Assembly: GCA_028583685.1 (NCBI GenBank)
Contig: JAMXIF010000073.1
Span: 2,420,773 to 2,484,772 of the forward strand
Direction of reading: 5' to 3'
Length of the DNA stretch: 64,000 bases
From: Petaurus breviceps papuanus
Lineage: Eukaryota > Chordata > Mammalia > Diprotodontia > Petauridae
The position numbers and the translations under genes are program-made. The notes beneath the pieces are model-generated. The model was not told where the DNA came from, did no database searches, and saw only the letters and a list, made by a program, of their open reading frames with translations. Each line of letters opens with the position of its first letter. The first letter of the stretch is position 1. Below are positions 1 to 11,250 of this stretch, piece after piece.

Positions 1-420
1 TTTGTTCCATACCTTCAATACAAAATCATCCTTCATATATCTTCTGAATCAATTCCACAGGTCCTTTCCAGTTACGTCTCCATGTACACTGGCCCAAACT
101 GATTGTTTGTTTTTCCTGACTTTATTTTCTTTAGTATCATTTATGGCTCCTTTATCGGCACATCTAAGACCCCATCTCAACCCTGTCTCCCACTGTGCTG
201 GGAGAAGAGCCCCAGGCTTTCACCTTGGAGTTGCTGTTGTCCCTTTTTCCTGACGTATGACTAAGTTGTTTGGGTACTTTGATTTCTATTTGGCCTTCCT
301 TTTTTCTGCTGAGAGTTTCTACAGTATTCTGGCCATATTTTTGTTCAGACCTGACCCGGACAAAGGAATATATAGCAAGTTGACTTCTATTTTCTTTTAT
401 CATGTAAGGCTTCTTCATAC
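1..420. other. Unassigned single-copy-looking DNA
   Basis: I recognise no repeat, RNA gene or exon here. Two overlapping open frames on the plus strand (83 and 73 codons) have no domain, signal peptide or splice context that I can see, and a minus-strand frame overlaps both, so I treat them as chance. Confidence 0.4.
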
Positions 421-423
421 ATC

Positions 424-492
424 ATGGCTTCTTAAACTTTTTCCACTCGTGACCCATTCAGTGCTTCTTAAACTGTAGGTCAGGACCCTTTT
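424..492. mobile_element. Possible hAT terminal-repeat remnants
   Basis: The string CTTCTTAAACT occurs twice about 32 bases apart, followed by CACTCGTGACCC the first time and by GTAGGTCAGGACCC the second. These resemble the two ends of non-autonomous hAT elements found in many mammals, which suggests a badly collapsed copy. The match is short and could be coincidence. Confidence 0.3.
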
Positions 493-644
493 ACATCATC
501 AATTTCCCATGATTGCCATAAGTTGAGTTTTTTATATGAAAAATTAAGGAATGTGGCTAAATTACTTCTAAGTGTCATTCTAGTTCTAAATCTATGATCT
601 TACTCTTTTCTTTTGAGTTTCATTTGTTTGTTTTCTTTTCTTTT

Positions 645-929
645 AGATTGGGTCTCTTCATCTACCCAGGCTCACCCAGAAGCCACTCATGGAACCAATT
701 CCACCACTGTCCAGCACAGCAGCTTTGACATTCTCCATTTCTGATCTGACCCAGTTTGGCCTTCAGGCAACCTAGTGTCTCCCTGCCCCCCAATCCTGGA
801 GACTCACCATATTGATGGAGAAATTAGTGCAGACATCTAACTAGCATTGCAACTCAGAATTCCTGAGCTCAAAATCTGCCAGCCTCAGCCTCCTCTGTAC
901 ATAAGCATATACCTAACTGCTGCTGTCAG
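645..929 (-). pseudogene. 7SL (SRP) RNA retropseudogene, copy 1
   Basis: Read on the minus strand, this follows vertebrate 7SL RNA nearly end to end. In order it shows GGAGGCTGAGGCTGGCAG (Alu domain), CTGCACTAA, CATCAATATGGTGA, AGGTTGCCTGA, an S-domain stretch around CAGAAATGGAG, GCTGGACAGTGGTGG, and GAGCCTGGGTAGA near the 3' end. An A-rich tail, visible on the plus strand as a T-rich run at about 620-645, points to LINE-type retroposition. 7SL RNA is the scaffold of the signal recognition particle; the copy is too diverged to be functional. The central S domain is present, so it is a 7SL copy and not a dimeric Alu-like SINE. No clear target-site duplication was found. A second copy lies 1.8 kb downstream in the other orientation. 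Confidence 0.85.
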
Positions 930-984
930 AAAAATAACTGGAAATACTAATAGGAGTGTTCTCAAAACAGTTTTCCTTCATATC

Positions 985-1060
985 CACAGCATTTAGCACA
1001 GTGTCTAGTATATAGTAAGCACTTAATAAATGTTCATTGATAAATTGATTAATTTATGAG
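985..1060 (+). mobile_element. L2 LINE 3' end fragment
   Basis: The string TTAGCACAGTGTCTAGTATA followed by TAAGCACTTAATAAATGTTC matches the L2 3' terminus (AGCACAGTGCCTGGCACATAG then AATAAATG). Only the last 70 or so bases survive. Confidence 0.75.
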
Positions 1061-2694
1061 TCAGTAAACCAAAATAAAGTACTTTGAGATATGTCTCAGA
1101 AGAAATACCTGTTTTTAACCATGGATTTGAAAAATAACATGGACCATAAATAAAGGTAAAGTTTATACTATTATATCATTATTGAATAAATGAAAAGTAC
1201 AACAAGTCTATGTCTGAGACTCTCTTTGATGTATTAAGAGTCACATTGAGTCTCTTAAAGCAATAACCAGAGTCTTAAAGATAAAAAAAAAACCTGGGTT
1301 TCTGTAGGAAATTAGAAATGCTCCAAAAGAGCACCAGCTCCTAAGAGAATCAGCTATTTGGTTGGCAATCTTCCGGGTACATTTTAGACTAGTTAGGAAT
1401 TGGAGAAACATTCCATATTCTGCATTCCATTTTTTGAGGGATGCACAAGTACAAATGCTATCATTCATTACATACTTACCAAGGTCTCACAGTAGTGTTT
1501 ACTAATGGCTAGGAATCAAGCCCTGCTAAAAATGGAATGAAAATGTAAAAGAAAGATAAGTCATTTGACATGATACTAGGACACTATTTTTATAAGTAAT
1601 TCTGAGTACGCACCATAACTTTGAATTATTAAAACCAGGATTTTCAAACATCAGTGCAGAGACAGTACTACTTTACCCCGAAAAAAAAAATGAGAGTTTG
1701 AGGCCAACGCTTATTTATATTCTTTGGCATTAATGAGAGGGAGAAGCTTTTGATCCTAAAAATTTCAGCTTCTCAAAAGAGAAAGGTAGGATAAGATCCA
1801 ATAGCCAATTTACCTAAATAGAAAATGTCCAAAACTGAATTTTGCCTTTTTTTCAACCACCTTTCATGCACCTCCAATGGAAGGCATTATGTAAATTTTC
1901 CCTTTTATACATGTCATTTTCATTAATTCCACTGTGATATATAACTAATGACAGTTAAGTGTAATTATGAACAGTAGTTTAAAATATAATTGTGGGGAGG
2001 CAGCATTCATAGTGACTCGGCATTTGCTTTTTGTTTTTCTCTTCCCCTTTGCCCCCATAGTGCTTTACCACAGACTGTAGACTTTCTGCATCACAGATAT
2101 TGGAAAGGACAAGGTGTTTTTCATGTTTTATGTTCTTTCATTTTTGTTTCATGTTATTTTTCTTTGCTAGTGATCTAATTCTTTGGGCATTTCTCTCTGT
2201 ATGGAACCGATTACATTTACAAATATGACATAGATAAGATGGTCACAATTTTTATGGTATAACTGCCTTCAAAAAAAATTGATCCTACTAAAATGCTTCA
2301 TTGGTCAAAGTAATATTATTTATTTCACTTTAATCAGTAACAGAGTGTGTGTTACCCTTAGGACCTGCAATAGTCCAAGACATAAATAAGCACACTTTTT
2401 TATCTAATGAGGAAAACAAGTTTGATACCAAAGTACCCTTCACCAAGAAGCATTTAATGATGGAGGTGAACTAGCAGACCAAAACTCTTTTCTTGAATTA
2501 GTTTCTGATCTAATTCTAGGAGCATTTTTCATTAGTCTGTCCAGTACAGTGTTACCTTTTTAGAGTTTGTGTTTTCATTCAGAAACCAAAAGAGAAAAGG
2601 TTTTTTTTTTTAATTTTAGTATTCTGAAGAGTTAAAGAATAAATGTCTGAGTCCTACAAATGTGAAAACCAAATTTTTAAAAAGTGCCTTCCTT
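1061..2694. other. AT-rich stretch without recognised features
   Basis: About 1.6 kb of AT-rich sequence with short A and T runs. I see no repeat family I can name and no convincing exon. The short frames at 1241-1468 (minus) and 1990-2178 (plus) have no supporting features. Confidence 0.4.
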
Positions 2695-2710
2695 TTGAAA
2701 ATACATTTAA

Positions 2711-3024
2711 TTGGGCTTGACAACATTGTCTGTAATCCTGGCTCCCGATGAAACTGAAGCTGGTGGATTGTTTTAGTTTAGGAGCTCTGAAATGTAATAG
2801 GGATGAGCCCTCTAGGTTGCCCACACTAAGTCTGGCACCAATACAGTGAATCATATGGCTGGGGAGAAGGCAGTGGGGTCAAGACAGGGTACCTAAGGAG
2901 GAAAGCACACAGAGCCAAATCAGAAATGGAGCAGACCAAGGCCTCCATGCCTATCAGTAGTGAGGTCTGACCACGTGAGGCCACTACACTTCAGCCTGTA
3001 GTTGAGATAAGGAGACTCTAAAAA
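2711..3024 (+). pseudogene. 7SL (SRP) RNA retropseudogene, copy 2
   Basis: A near full-length 7SL RNA copy of about 310 bases (vertebrate 7SL is about 300). In order: GTCTGTAATCCTGGCTCCCG, an Alu-domain segment with GAAGCTGGTGGAT, CACTAAGTCTGGCACCAATA, TACCTAAGGAGG, the S-domain core CAGAAATGGAGCAGACCAA, CTATCAGTAGTGAGG, and CCACTACACTTCAGCCTG near the 3' end, then an A-rich tail. Both the Alu and S domains are present, so this is a retroposed SRP RNA and not an Alu-type SINE. A weak duplication, TGAAAATACAT (2695-2705) versus TGAAAACACAT (3041-3051), may mark the insertion. Many substitutions make it a fossil. The minus-strand frame inside it (2654-2854) is not a gene. Confidence 0.9.
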
Positions 3025-3055
3025 GAAAATGGAAAGCAAATGAAAACACATGCAT

Positions 3056-4140
3056 ATGATTTAAGTTGCACAGACATTGCAGGTCAGATTTTTAAATGCA
3101 TAAGATGAAAATGTTAAAAACGCTATAGGAAGGCACAGGCCCTGGTACTTTTGTTTTAATCTTTCATTGCTAGTAATTTATCACTGAATGACTGAACAGA
3201 AAAGGAGGGGTCTTCAGACTGCATTTGAAGGTTGGTATAGAATGAGTTACTCACTTTTTTTTGAGAATAGAAGAAAAACAGGAAAGAATTAAAATAATGA
3301 CTTTAATAGGGGAAAGAGAAGTCACTAAAATATCAAAGAAGTAGGAGGCAGACCATGAGAGAACAAACTGTAAGACCTAAGGTTAGAGAGACATCAAAGA
3401 ATCAAAGAAGGGTTGATTAAGTCAAATCTAGAGATGCTGGTGATGCTATTACAAAATATTACTATAAATTCTCGCCCTTGAATTAGATGGTGATCTCAAT
3501 GAAAATTGAGAAAGTAAAATGAACCAGAGAATTTTAAAAACTGAAATCAAGAGGATCTTGGAATGACATAAAGGATAAAGAAGCTTCAAAACAACAGGTC
3601 AAGGGAAAGTTTAACTTTATGAAATTGAAAAATGAAAATGAAAAACATTTTGAAACAGTGAATAAGAAGTTAAATAAGAGAACAGGTAAACAGGGAAGCA
3701 AAGTGATAGAAGTGAAGATTTGGAAGCAATGTCTCAAATTGGAGAGCAACGGGGATAGGGATCTTCTATTTGAAACAGATGGTCAAGGAGGAAACAATGG
3801 CTAAAGATGAAGTAGAGAGATTTCTTTACACATTGTTCCAATTTTCTCTTTAAGGAAATTAGTGAAGTCATAAGCAAAATCTGAGGTCCCCAAATCCATT
3901 CCTCTTCTAATTTTTTTCTCAACAGATTGAAAGACAAGAACTGCTAGAAATGACTGAGAAGCACCATTTTGCTAGCGCTGCAGATGCAATCCATATAAGA
4001 CTTATGGTTGTTAAAACATCTAGTTGTGAAGCAGATGCACTTTGTCACTATTTGGTCACGCTTCTTTAATGGAAAAATTCAGGTTCTGTGTCTCTAAGTC
4101 TGGAATTTTCCATGTATCTGGGTGCTACAAGCACAAGATT
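3056..4140. other. Purine-rich, unassigned stretch
   Basis: The plus strand is rich in A and G from about 3180 to 3830, with no recognised repeat. At 3908-3925 a T-rich run ends in CTCAACAG, which looks like a splice acceptor, but no coding frame follows, so I do not call an exon. Confidence 0.35.
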
Positions 4141-4142
4141 TA

Positions 4143-4265
4143 TAGTAAAAAGGCACCTTAGAGATTATTTAGTAGATCCTTCCATTTTATAGATAAGGAA
4201 ACCGAAGTTTAGACTGGTTGATGACTTACCCAAAGCCACACAGGTGGTAAGTAGAAGAGCTAAAC
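4143..4265 (-). mobile_element. MIR/Ther1 SINE
   Basis: The complement of the MIR core and tail is visible: CACCTTAGAGATTATTTAGT, then TTTTATAGATAAGGAAACCG and ACTTACCCAAAGCCACACAG. Decayed and missing part of the tRNA-like head. Confidence 0.8.
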
Positions 4266-4524
4266 TTTTCTATTCTTGTTAAACTCCTTGAGATATAGGA
4301 ATAGCCCTTTGGAGCCTGTATACCAAGGGCACAAGAGATTCCCAGGCTATGTTTACCCAAGAATTTGTCCCAAGTATGTACAACACATGCTTTTCTATGC
4401 CTATACCTTTCTGCAGTAGTTTTGTATATGTTCTCACTAAAAGATTGAGATTGATTTTGGGGGAAACTTGAAATACACTGAGCATTTGAACATGTAATTT
4501 TCATCATTTTTAGTCAAAGTGACC

Positions 4525-4765
4525 CATGTGACATTATTCAGTAGACAGAGAATTGAACTTGGAGAAAGACCTTGATTCAAATCATGCCTCACACATATAG
4601 TAGATATGTTGCCAGAGAAGGCTATCAACCTTTTTGAGCCTCAGTTTCCTGATCTTCAGCTATAATAAAAACTATATCCTACTTTACAGGACTATTGCAA
4701 GGCTCAAATGAGATATTGTACGCAAAAGAATTTTTCAAACCTAAAAGTGATATACAAAAAAATCA
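4525..4765 (+). mobile_element. MIR/Ther1 SINE, near full length
   Basis: It has a degraded tRNA-like head around GATTCAAATCATGCC, the core GAGCCTCAGTTTCCTGATCT, and the long tail ACAGGACTATTGCAAGGCTC then AAATGAGATATTG. Heavily substituted, as expected for an ancient copy. Confidence 0.75.
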
Positions 4766-5020
4766 ACTGTCATTATTTCCCATACATATGACTAAGGAAA
4801 AAAATTCTCTTAATAAAAGAATTCATGAATACCAAAATAATTGAAAAAGAACCATACATTATGCTTGCACTCACTTGGAAAGAAGTTTACTGTGGCTATC
4901 TATTGTGCCAAAATATACAGTGATTGTGCTCAAGTACACAAAGAAAGAATTTAGTTGTATGAAATCCCATAGATAAAAATAACCAATTGAAGGAATTGAT
5001 GTTTCACTTCAGCTATTGTG
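4766..5020. other. AT-rich spacer
   Basis: No repeat or gene recognised between a MIR and the next SINE. Confidence 0.35.
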
Positions 5021-5024
5021 ACAT

Positions 5025-5132
5025 CATGAAAATCCAGTCATGGTTAGATTTGCCATAGGCAAAATCCAATTCACAAGCAAGTCAAGACATCATCTGTGAT
5101 GTCAATTGTCCCCTTTGAAAACGAAGGATGAA
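5025..5132 (-). mobile_element. Marsupial SINE, GTTCATCCTTCATTCT group, 5' part
   Basis: The complement reads from a start like GTTGTTCATCCTTCGTTTTC through a GATGTCTTGACTTG motif to GAATTGGAT. Five copies of this group occur in the window (also near 16.8, 22.0, 24.3 and 29.5 kb). This copy lacks the distal part. Confidence 0.7.
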
Positions 5133-5135
5133 CAA

Positions 5136-5650
5136 CAGTTAAATGTTTTTAAGGTGATGACAAAAGTTTTCACTTTGACCATTATTTTACCATCCACCTG
5201 ATATTCCAGCTGTTGAATTAAAAAATGCAACTTTACTTATAAGCAAGGTTATATTGGAGCCAGCTCAAAAAAATCAGCAAATGGTACAAATGGGGGCTTT
5301 CTTTGTGACTTTGTTGATTACCTAGACTTAAAAAAAAAATAATGAAGAAAATGTTAGTGCAGATTAAACTTTAAAAGGCTGTCTTGCATATTTTTCTCCA
5401 GACATTCAATTGGATACATCTACCAGCACATCTTTGCCTATAAAGATCAATGGAAACAAGTAGTTTACTATGCAGACCACAAAATCATAACATCTCTGAG
5501 TTGGAATCACAGAAATTATTTAGTTAGATTCATACCAGAAAAGACATCTTTGCAACAAACCCTTGGGTTTATTTTATCCTCCCTCTCCTTAAAGAATCCA
5601 GGTGGGAATAAAGAGCATCTTCCCACCTAGATGCCTGCCTGAACTTGGGT
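5136..5650. other. AT-rich spacer without recognised features
   Basis: About 500 bases in which I see neither an exon nor a nameable repeat. There is a weak MIR-like hint near 5490-5530 (AAATTATTTAGTTAGATTCA). Confidence 0.3.
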
Positions 5651-5654
5651 ATGG

Positions 5655-5735
5655 TGTGTAACTCCTCAGTTTCTAGCATAGTACCTAGAACATAGCATAA
5701 ATTTGATAAATGCTTGTTGAACTGAATTGTGTGGA
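5655..5735 (+). mobile_element. L2 LINE 3' end fragment
   Basis: TAGCATAGTACCTAGAACAT followed by GATAAATGCTTGTTGAACTG is the L2 3' terminal pattern. Short and decayed. Confidence 0.7.
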
Positions 5736-5779
5736 AGGAACAATGTCAGTGTGGTTGCCAAGCTACAAATCTCAGACTG

Positions 5780-6350
5780 TTGGAAATACAGGTGGGAGAA
5801 AGTGGCAAAGGACACTAAAAACTAACACTATTGGTGGAGTTTTGAATTGGTAGAACTGTTTGGGAAAGCAATTTGGTATGTTATACTAGAAAAGTGACTA
5901 ACTCGTTCATACCACTTGACCCAGAAAACTACCTCTGTCCTTCTATATCAAGGCCAGAGGCAGGAGAAGATGACACATGATGACATACTTACATATGTGT
6001 GTATAACACTTTTTGATGTAGCAAGAAAAAAATTGAAAGTAAAATAGATGGGGGAATGTCAGAAAAAAATAGTTTATGAATGTAACAAGAGATATGTGAT
6101 AGTCAAAGAAACTCAGCAAGACTTCTATGAACTGATATAATGTGAAGAAAAGCACAACTAAGATAATAATAATGATAAACAATGACCACAATAATGTAAG
6201 GGACATCAAGCCTCAGATCAATGCAAAGACCACTCCTGGCTCCAGAGAATGGACATATCTCCCTCCTTTTGGTAAAGAGGAAGGCAATAAACTACAGATG
6301 TAGAATGAGGCAAATGCTGTCGAGCGTGGTCATGCTATTGGTTAGGTTTA
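5780..6350 (+). mobile_element. Old L1 3' end (ORF2 C-terminal coding part and 3' UTR)
   Basis: It begins with a run resembling the L1 ORF2 segment that includes GGTGGAGTTTTGAATTGGTA and GGAAAGCAATTTGG. It continues through a damaged part of the MEYY region and the CTTCTATGAACTGAT motif seen in the other L1 3' ends here. Many indels and stops; long dead. An L1 fragment of opposite orientation starts about 50 bases downstream. Confidence 0.65.
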
Positions 6351-6404
6351 ACTATACTTAGATATCTTAGGAGACTCCATCAGAAAAAATTACTGGAAAA
6401 TTTC

Positions 6405-8405
6405 TTCCCACTTACCCATATCCTTTCTAATTTTACCTATGTTAATTTTTCTTATTTAAAAAAACTTCTAAATTTTATGTAATCAAAATCGTTCATTTTA
6501 TTTTCCTAATCCTCTTTATCCTTTGTTCAGTTATGAAATTTTTCCCTAACCATAGAACTAATATGATTTCTTCCACATTCCCTTACTTTGTTAATGATAT
6601 CATTCTTTATGTATAAGTTATAAATCCATTTGGAGCTTATCTTGGTATATGGTATGAGAAACTGGTCTATACCTAATTTCTGCCAGATTGTTTCCAGTTT
6701 CCCCAGTAGTTTTTGTCAAATGCTGAAATCTTATCCCAGCAACTGAGGTCTTTGGATTTATTAAACATTAGACTGCTGTGTTCATTTGCATGTGTATGTT
6801 GTATACTTAATATATCCTACTAATCAACATTTCATAGCCAATACCAAATTGTTCTAATGATTATTGTTTTGATGTATGGTTTGAAATGTGATACTGCTAA
6901 ACATTCTTCTTTCAAGCTTTTAAAAATTATTTCTCTTTAAATGATTGACTTTTTATTCCTCTGTATGAATTTTAAATTATTAATTTTTTTCTAACTCTGT
7001 AAAATAATCCTTTGGTTGTTCAAATAGTATGGTACTTAATTAGATAAAATAATGTAGATAGTATTGTCATCTTATAATATCACATACTATTAGCAATTAA
7101 TATTCCTCCAATTATAAATGTCTTTATTTGTAGTAAAGAGGGTACTTATATTTACTTATATTTATAATTGTACTTATATTTATATAGTGTCTTAGCTGGT
7201 TGACCATCAAGTATTTATACATTCTGTAGTTATTTTAAATGGAATTTTTCTTTCCTACTGGGTTTTTTGGTTATATACAAAAAATGTTGATTATATAAGT
7301 GGAATTATTTTATATACTGTAACTTTTCTGAAAATAATATTTCAATTAATTCTAATTGGTTCTCTAAGTTAACTATCATATCATCTTCAAAAAGTAATCA
7401 TTTTGTTTCCTCTTTGCTTATTGTTATTCTTTCAATTTCTTTTTTTCTTGCCTTATTGCTGTCTAGTACTGTATCAAATAGTAGTGCTAACAATGTATAT
7501 CTTTGCTTTACATTTGATGTTATTGAAAAGGTATCGAGCTTATCATCATTACTTTCAGATAGATTGTTATTCAGTTGTTTTTCAGTCATGTCTTACTCTT
7601 TGTGACCCTTTTTGGGTTTTTTTTTCCAAAGATACTCAAGTGGTTTGCCATTTCCATCCCTGGCTTATTTTACAGATGAGGAAACTGAGGTAAACAGCAT
7701 TAAGTGACTTGCCAAGGTTACCCAGCTAACAAGTATTTGAAGCTAGATTTGAACTCAGGAAGTTGAGTCTTCCTGACTCCAGACCCAGCCCCTTATCCAA
7801 TACACCACCTAGCTGTCCTTTAGAAATATACTACTTATATTAAGGAAAGGTTTGTTTATTCCTGTTTTCTAGTGTTTTATACAGTATATGAGGCTTGTAT
7901 TTTGTCTAAATTTTTTTCACATTTACTATACTATATGATTTTGTTTTGATATTAAGATAATCTATGATATTGATAGCTTTCCTAGTATTTAGCCAACCCA
8001 GCCCTAAATCTTGGTATAAATCAAATCTGGTCATAGAATTTGATCTTTTCAGTATGATTCTGTAGTATCTTTCTTAATATTTTTTCAATTTTTTTTTTTT
8101 TGCATCAGTGTTCATTAGGTATATTGGTCTGTTGTTTTCTACCTCTGTTTTTATTTTCTCTGGTTTAAGAGTCAAGTTCATATTTGCATCACAAAAGGAA
8201 TTAGGTAGGTTTCCTTCTTTTTGTATTTTTTCAAACTTTGTATAATATTGGAAATAATTCTTCTTTGAATATTTGTAAATCCATCAAGTCCCAAGATTTT
8301 TCCCCCTTAGGAGGCTCATTTATGGTTTTTTTAATTTCTTTTTATGGGTTTTGGTTATTTTAATTCTCTCATTCCTGTTGTTTAAAGGTTGGTTTTGTTT
8401 CATTT
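6405..8405 (-). mobile_element. Old L1 ORF2 segment (reverse transcriptase to C-terminal part), SINE-interrupted
   Basis: On the minus strand this 2 kb follows metatherian L1 ORF2 backwards from the region upstream of the C-terminus into the reverse transcriptase domain. Landmarks on the plus strand are GGTCTATACCTAATTTCTGC, CAGTAGTTTTTGTCAAATGC and CATTAGGTATATTGGTCTG. The complement of 7375-7401 reads LFEDDMIV in one frame, matching the LINE catalytic motif F-A-D-D-M with the alanine changed. It has many stops and frameshifts and lacks the 5' part and the 3' UTR. A SINE (7563-7822) was inserted later. Confidence 0.8.
7563..7822 (-). mobile_element. RTE-tailed tRNA-SINE inside the L1
   Basis: The complement runs from a tRNA-like head (GGACAGCTAGGTGGTGTATT, then GAGTTCAAATC) through TTTACCTCAGTTTCCTCATC to a tail with GGAAATGGCAAACCACTTGA and ACTGAAAAACAACTG. 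That tail resembles RTE/BovB LINE 3' ends, which suggests mobilisation by an RTE-type enzyme. It splits the L1 ORF2 copy, so it is younger. Confidence 0.8.
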
Positions 8406-9015
8406 TAAACACCAGCGAATGATGTCACTTTTTCTCCTCACTCTCTGATACCTCCCTGAATTTTCTATCCAACTACCTAATCCCTATAATATTGTGGGGA
8501 AGTACCAAAACCCCAGGATAACTGTGTCTCCAGAAGATGATGATCTAGTAGAAAAAAAATTTTAAATAGAATGTATAGGATCCAAACATACACATGCAAA
8601 GCACAATGGATCAGCAGATCAACCATCTTAACCATTCAGGCATTTCTGATATTCAGCTACCTTCCGTACTAATGAAAAACAATGGACTAATACTTCCATT
8701 TTGCCTTATAGTTCATTTTCTTCCGCTTTTAAATTAAATTTTTGTTTTTTTATTATTACTTAACCATCATCAATAAACATAAGCATTCCAACATACAAAG
8801 AACAAAAAATGGATTGTATATTAAACTATAAACTTCTTTAATGTAGTTTGATTTTAAAGTATATATTAAATGTAAAATAGTAGTAGCAAAGTTGGCCTGT
8901 TTGTAACCTTTTCAAAACTTTTTTTTGGAAGGGTCCTTTTTGTAAAGTTTTATTGTTATTCTTTCTGGTTTCATGAAAGTCTTGGGGAGTGGCAAATTTT
9001 CTTCAGGATAAGGCT
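8406..9015. other. Unassigned AT-rich stretch
   Basis: No gene or nameable repeat. The part at about 8720-8900 is strongly AT-rich and could be an L1 3' UTR variant, but I cannot support that. Confidence 0.3.
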
Positions 9016-9019
9016 ATAT

Positions 9020-9090
9020 GTCATATGCTTAGCACAGTGTCAGGCACATAATAAGTGATTAATAAATTCTTGTTGACTGGCTAACTTATA
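9020..9090 (+). mobile_element. L2 LINE 3' end fragment
   Basis: GCTTAGCACAGTGTCAGGCA then TTAATAAATTCTTGTTGACT matches the L2 3' terminus. It includes a typical final GTTGACTGGCTAA-like run. Confidence 0.8.
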
Positions 9091-10430
9091 AGTGAAGGAA
9101 GAAGGGATGTTACAAGATGCTAAGAGGTAGTACTAGTAAACTTGGAGCAGATCATAACACAATTCCATTGGTCCAATCAAAATTTTTAAGGAGTAGATCA
9201 TTTTTGTGCAGCCCACATACATATACACCATTTCCTAGCTATTTTCTCAGCCACTGAGAATTTATTGTGATAATGGGCTCATAAGAGCATTTGGTATTAT
9301 TTTGTGCCATAAGAATACATTTTAAAGATAGAATTTCCAAGGTTCAAGTTCTAGTGCCCTAACACCTAGAAGTTTTGATGGTGGATCACTTTGCTATTCT
9401 TTTAGCTTTTCCTTGTTCATAAACTCAGGAAATCTGAGGTTCCCTTTATAGGACTTATCCCAGGCCTCTCAAAATCCTGGAGTCAACTATGGAAATCCAA
9501 GGAATACAGTTTCTGTCAGAGATGCTTAAATTAGAATACCACATGTTAAGAGTAACTCACCCACTGGAAAGCACCTCCACTGAACAAAGATTGTCAATGG
9601 AGTGGACAGCTTGCTCATTCTTCATCTCTGCTCACTTTTAAGTTTTCTGCACTAGGGTGCTTTAAAACTTAAGTGTAAATCAATATGAAGGATTTTTCAA
9701 CAAGCACAAGCTCATTTTGTCAAAAAATCAGGTAGATTTAAAAATGAACACATATAGCCATTATATACTTTATCCCAGTGCAGCTCAGTCTTAGAAACTC
9801 TATAAAGTAGAAGACTGGCAGATCTGGGCCAGGGGGATGTAATGGCCCTGTTGCTTCCTTTCTTCCCTCCCCAGTAATAAATAATCAATTTGGGAAAGTT
9901 AATAAAAAGAGACAAGAATGAAAAGTGGGCATGACATATTTATGAGAAGGGTTTTTCCTGGGCTTCTTAAGAAAAAATGCATTTTTGTTATTATTATATT
10001 AAAAAGTAGGAAAGAATCAGTTTCATGTTAACCAACTGGAGCTCATAGGTAGGAATAGATAGATAAGATAGTCTCAGGAACAAAAATTCAGGGGGGAAAA
10101 TGAGTTGACAAGCAAACAACAAAAAAAAAAAAGGATATTGTTTCCAATTTAGGAGAAAAAAGAGAAAGCATGAGAGACAGACACAAGACTGAAACCACCA
10201 GAGGATAGAAACACTTTGTTTTCCATTGAATTCCCATAAAAGACGGGTGAATGTAGTTTCTGACATTGTAGTAGGTTGTTTTATAATGGAAATTATTTTT
10301 GGGCGGGGAGAGGGAATGTAGGAGGGAAGGAAAAGCATTTTAGATTTCCATTAGCATTTTTCCCCCAGAGCTGGCAATTTTGGAATCCCAGCTCCCTAGA
10401 TGTCTCCCAGTCCTGATGGATAACAAGGAA
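9091..10430. other. Unassigned stretch
   Basis: About 1.3 kb with no repeat I can name. A 114-codon minus-strand frame at 9994-10338 is low-complexity and hydrophobic, contains an A-rich plus-strand segment, and shows no homology I recognise. Confidence 0.35.
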
Positions 10431-10435
10431 TAAGA

Positions 10436-10436
<1 letters not shown>

Positions 10437-10468
<32 letters not shown>
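10437..10468. repeat. (TG)n microsatellite
   Basis: About 15 TG units followed by CATGCATGC. Perfect units suggest it may be polymorphic. Confidence 0.95.
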
Positions 10469-10469
<1 letters not shown>

Positions 10470-10484
10470 ATGCATGCTCAAATG

Positions 10485-10985
10485 TCTCTGTGTCCGTCAC
10501 TCCACTGAGGCTAATGGAGTTAAGGATTTGTTACTTGATCTAATGGCAATGGCTTTCCAATAGACATGCACGGAATCATTGATTAGTTTGTCCTCTCCTT
10601 GTTTGCACTGGAACACTGTTCAATTTACACCAATTAAAGAATGCTTGGTTTGTGTATTGAAGAATAATTAAGGCATGCAATTCCCCATTGGATTCTAAAA
10701 ATGACATCTGCCTGGAATGGTGCTTACTGCACGAAAGCTGTATTCGTATTTAAATAGTTTGATGGATATATAAAATCATTACAGCCACATCTTACTAGCA
10801 AAAGGGGACTTTAGTTCAATGTATGCACTTTCCTGGTCACTTTAAACAAATTTGACAAGGCTAATTCTGAGTAATTGTTCAGACTTTGGTGTCAGCCTAT
10901 GGCCCCACTGGGAAAGCTGCCCAGACTAGTTCTTGTAATTGAGACATGTCTTTAAAATATAGGTCAACCCAAAATGCAAATACTT
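10485..10985. promoter_or_regulatory. Candidate conserved noncoding element
   Basis: About 500 bases with no repeat match and balanced composition. There are several homeodomain-type cores (AACACTGTTCAATTTACACC, ACCAATTAAAGA, GAATAATTAAGG) and a CCAAT-type TTGGATT. It sits between a microsatellite and a C/A homopolymer run. No open frame is sustained. The look is that of a vertebrate developmental enhancer, but this is inference from sequence texture only. Confidence 0.35.
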
Positions 10986-11111
10986 CCCCCCCCCCAAAAA
11001 AAAGGAGGAAGCATTAGTAATACTCAGGTGAATCTCCACTAGACAAATTTCATTGGGAAAATTGTGGAGTGGATATTAATGTCAATCAACAAAGCCTGCC
11101 CTCTTTCACGG

Positions 11112-11250
11112 AATTCCAGAATATTACAGCTAGAAAAGTGTGTAGAGATCATCTGTCCAACCCCTTGATTTTATAGATGAGAACTGTGAAACTTAAGTTA
11201 ATCAACTTGTCCAAAGCTGCACCAATAGTCAGGAAGACTGGAGGTGATAG
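11112..11250 (-). mobile_element. MIR/Ther1 SINE
   Basis: The complement of the MIR core: GTAGAGATCATCTGTCCAAC, then GATTTTATAGATGAGAACTG and CAACTTGTCCAAAGCTGC. Its right end abuts the target-site duplication of the large L1. Confidence 0.8.

Noticed and set aside
645-3024. Alu-like SINEs
   Set aside because: Both copies contain the central S domain of 7SL RNA, which Alu and B1 lack, and marsupials have no Alu family.
3908-3926. Splice acceptor for a hidden exon after 3925
   Set aside because: No frame of useful length or donor site follows; single acceptor-like strings are common by chance.
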